From contig DASWHW010000165.1 of assembly GCA_036397975.1 (NCBI GenBank), positions 1 to 44,088 on the forward strand: 44,088 nucleotides of DNA, given 5' to 3'. The notes under the pieces are model-generated. The model was not told the origin of the DNA. It saw only the letters and a list, made by a program, of their open reading frames with translations, and searched no databases. This document shows, piece by piece, positions 41,968 through 44,088 of this stretch. Made by a program: the position numbers and the translations under genes. Each line of letters opens with the position of its first letter. Position 1 is the first letter of the stretch. Source of the DNA: SZUA-287 sp036397975. Lineage in GTDB: Bacteria > Bacteroidota > Ignavibacteria > UBA10030 > UBA6906.

Positions 41968-42981
41968 TTAGTCAACAATCTCCTCCGTGCCGAACCGTCT
42001 CGCGATGACCACTTCCCCCGTCTCTACCAGCTGTTTGACAATTTCCACGATACGCATTTGGGCGGCTTCAATTTCTCGCTGTCGGACAGGCCCAGTGTAA
42101 ACAAGCTCCTCTTTCAGAAGTTCCTGGGCACGATCTGACATATTCCCGAAGATTTTCTTCTTCAGCTCCTTGTCCGTCACTTTAAGTGCAATCGCAAGAT
42201 CCCTCTTATCAACTTCTCGCAGTATTCTCTGGATCCCGCGGTCATCGACAAGCTGGATGTCCTCGAACAGGAACATCAACTGTTTAATCTCCTCGGCAAG
42301 ATTCGGTTCAACAGATTCAAGGTGTTCCATCACCTGCCGAGACGTTGCAGTGGGCAATCTATTCAGGATCGTTGCAACGGATTTGGCGCCTCCCATTGGG
42401 ATATCATTCCAGGAAAACTCCGATACCGCGATTGATTCAAGTACCTCTTGGATTTCTGCCACGAGTGCAGGGGAAACTTTCCCCAATGTTGCCATTCGAT
42501 AGGCTACATCTTTGCGAAGATCCTCGGGCAGTACCGTCAGCGCCATAGAGACAATCTCCGGATTCAAGTTGGCCAGAATAACGGAGATGGTTTGAGGATG
42601 TTCTTTTTGAAGGAATCTTGCGAGCTGGTGGGGGTCAAGTCCATTGAGAATCCTAAACCCGCGAAGATGGGTAAACTGCTCGATACGTTCCATTACCTCC
42701 GATGCGTCAATAAAGCCTTGTGTGGGTCGCTTTTCCTTCTGAATTGAATACTCCTGTCCCGCGATAAGCTGTTGGAATTCATTCATAACTGCATCGGTGA
42801 TCTTTGTCTGCACTCCATCCAAGCGGGCAATTTCGATTGATACTCGTTCAATCTCAGCTCGCGTGAAAGACTTGAGAATAGCACTTGTGGTGTTGATATC
42901 AAGAGATATAATCAGCAGAGCTGCTTTTTGAGATCTTGTCAATTCTTCGTATCTGAGTTGATGGGGTTGCGCTTGCGCCAT
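41968..42981 (-). CDS. fliG: Flagellar motor switch protein FliG
   Basis: A 337-residue rotor protein linking the MS ring, FliM and the stator. The N-terminal domain (LTRSQKAALLIISLD) binds FliF, the middle part has EHPQTISVILANL (the EHPQ motif contacting FliM), and the C-terminal torque domain contains the charged helix DDRGIQRILREVDKRDLAIAL and KKIFGNMSDRAQELLKEEL. AAAGGA lies upstream of the ATG. It follows fliF by 14 nt, the usual order. Confidence 0.97.
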   Translation of the reverse strand: MAQAQPHQLRYEELTRSQKAALLIISLDINTTSAILKSFTRAEIERVSIEIARLDGVQTKITDAVMNEFQQLIAGQEYSIQKEKRPTQGFIDASEVMERIEQFTHLRGFRILNGLDPHQLARFLQKEHPQTISVILANLNPEIVSMALTVLPEDLRKDVAYRMATLGKVSPALVAEIQEVLESIAVSEFSWNDIPMGGAKSVATILNRLPTATSRQVMEHLESVEPNLAEEIKQLMFLFEDIQLVDDRGIQRILREVDKRDLAIALKVTDKELKKKIFGNMSDRAQELLKEELVYTGPVRQREIEAAQMRIVEIVKQLVETGEVVIARRFGTEEIVD

Positions 42982-42995
42982 TGACTGAAAATCCT

Positions 42996-44088
42996 TTATT
43001 CTTCGTTTGAAAGCCAGGCTTTTAATAGTAATGCACTTTCACCTGGTTTCTCTTTGAAGTACGTCTTGATACGTTCGTTTGTCTCCGCCTGAACAAGAGC
43101 ATCCTGGGAGAGTTCCTCAGAACTGAGTTCGTCGGAAGTTGGCAGACTCTGATTGTGGGGCTTTGCCCACGAGATTGTTTTTGCCATTCCCAAGCCTTCA
43201 GTAAAGGTTGCAGGAACTACATTCTGGAAAAGCGTGTCAAGCAATGACTTTAGTAGAAAAGTACCGGCGATCATTGCCGCAACAAGGAGAATAGTCTTTG
43301 GTACGTCATTGTAATCGGCAAACGAGGATTGCCCATGCCCAAACCAATCACCGTTGATTTCCTTCCAGAGCGGCATCGTAACGACAGAAATCTCGTCGCC
43401 TCGCTTCGTATTAAATCCGACTGCCTTCTTCACTACTTCCGTAAGTTGATCCATTTCTTGCTGAGAACGTGGGATGGATCCTAGAGTCGGCTCACTTCCT
43501 TCTTCTGTTTCCTTTGCCATGCCGTTTATGACAACAGCAACAGACAAACGCTGGATCGTTCGAACTCCTTCCGTCACGTATGCACCGGTCTTGCTGACCT
43601 CATGGTTGGTGATGGTGTTCGCATGTGTTGAGCGAGGACGAGAGCGGCCAACTGTACTCCGGTCCTGTGCGGATTCTTCGCTTCCGATTACAGTCTTGTC
43701 GGGATAGTAGTCCAGCAGGGTGCGCCCAACTCTTCGAAAGTTAAGTTCAACAGAAACCTGGACAATCGCGTTGCCACAACCAACCACACCTTCCAGGAGA
43801 GTTGTTGCCTTCTGTGCCAGATACGACTCGACATTCGCCTGCAATTCATACTGGGAAGACTTTAAACGGAAAAAAGATTCACTGGTATGGTTGTCTGAAA
43901 GGCGTACGCCGCGCGAATCAAGAACCTTCACATTTGCGGTTTCCAATCCCTCCACGCTGCTAGCAATTAGATGCTCGATTCCGCGGATTACATCTCTTTT
44001 CGGTTTTACAATATTCTCCTTCAGTTTCAGCAACACTGACGCGGTTACTTCTTTTTGATTTTCCTTGGAGTGCTGTTTGTCCGGGATA
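42996..44088 (-). CDS. fliF: Flagellar MS-ring protein FliF, C-terminal part (cut by window edge)
   Basis: The frame continues through the right edge; the visible 363 residues are the C-terminal two thirds of FliF. It includes SVLLKLKENI and IASSVEGLETANVKVLDSRG (ring-building motif), a disordered middle (RSRPRSTHANTITNHEVSK), the second membrane helix (VPKTILLVAAMIAGTFLLKSL) and the FliG-binding tail ERIKTYFKEKPGESALLLKAWL. A GTG at 44036 is not the start, because conserved sequence extends upstream of it. Confidence 0.94.
   Translation of the reverse strand, partial: IPDKQHSKENQKEVTASVLLKLKENIVKPKRDVIRGIEHLIASSVEGLETANVKVLDSRGVRLSDNHTSESFFRLKSSQYELQANVESYLAQKATTLLEGVVGCGNAIVQVSVELNFRRVGRTLLDYYPDKTVIGSEESAQDRSTVGRSRPRSTHANTITNHEVSKTGAYVTEGVRTIQRLSVAVVINGMAKETEEGSEPTLGSIPRSQQEMDQLTEVVKKAVGFNTKRGDEISVVTMPLWKEINGDWFGHGQSSFADYNDVPKTILLVAAMIAGTFLLKSLLDTLFQNVVPATFTEGLGMAKTISWAKPHNQSLPTSDELSSEELSQDALVQAETNERIKTYFKEKPGESALLLKAWLSNEE

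Overview
The window is a stretch of bacterial chromosome of roughly 50 % GC. It most resembles a flagellated member of the Bacteroidota/Chlorobiota (FCB) group such as an Ignavibacteria-like lineage. This is an inference from three things: the lactate-dehydrogenase-like malate dehydrogenase, the YfhO and Cys-rich GT9 surface-polysaccharide genes, and the many starts with weak or no Shine-Dalgarno sequence (several TTG/GTG starts). No insertion sequence, prophage, CRISPR array, rRNA or convincing tRNA was seen.

Region 1 (1-7678, minus strand) is a tightly packed cell-surface glycan operon. In transcription order it holds a GT2 with an Arg-rich tail, a Cys-rich GT9, a YfhO-type membrane protein, a second GT2, a SAM methyltransferase, a GT4 and a second methyltransferase cut by the window edge. 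Most junctions are 4-nt ATGA overlaps or gaps of 3-4 nt.

Region 2 (7.8-16.1 kb, plus strand) carries housekeeping and metal genes: rsmA/ksgA overlapping mgtE, an Aur1-like PAP2 phosphatase, a small unknown gene, and an ArsR/SmtB repressor with a visible promoter-operator, followed by a Zn/Cd P1B-ATPase and a coupled small unknown gene. rplU-rpmA with a strong terminator and mdh come next.

Region 3 (16.1-19.9 kb, minus) is a compact three-gene unit: a beta-CASP metallo-beta-lactamase RNA-processing-type enzyme, an outer-membrane beta-barrel candidate and an RsbW-like kinase. Region 4 (20.0-27.0 kb, mostly plus) holds a GT87 mannosyltransferase-like protein coupled to a nitrilase, typA behind a leader that contains an intrinsic terminator and crossing pairings, an alpha-glucan phosphorylase, and a possible PAP2 remnant.

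Region 5 (27.1-34.3 kb, plus) is signalling: an 1796-residue histidine kinase with nine PAS and two GAF domains, its NarL-type response regulator, a 500-bp gene-free stretch with a 21-bp palindrome and a promoter-like site, then an Rcp1-like receiver whose phosphoacceptor Asp is Glu. Region 6 (34.4-44.1 kb, minus) is motility: fliF (partial), fliG, gap, fliL, fliM, fliN, a small membrane protein, an HDOD protein, a GAF histidine kinase, an unknown secreted/membrane protein, motA and motB. The rotor switch, stator and regulators lie in one direction, but fliH/fliI/fliJ are absent from their usual place after fliG, and FliM lacks the usual CheY-binding N-terminus. The regulator-rich motility block, including the degenerate receiver converging on motB, is the most unusual part of the window.
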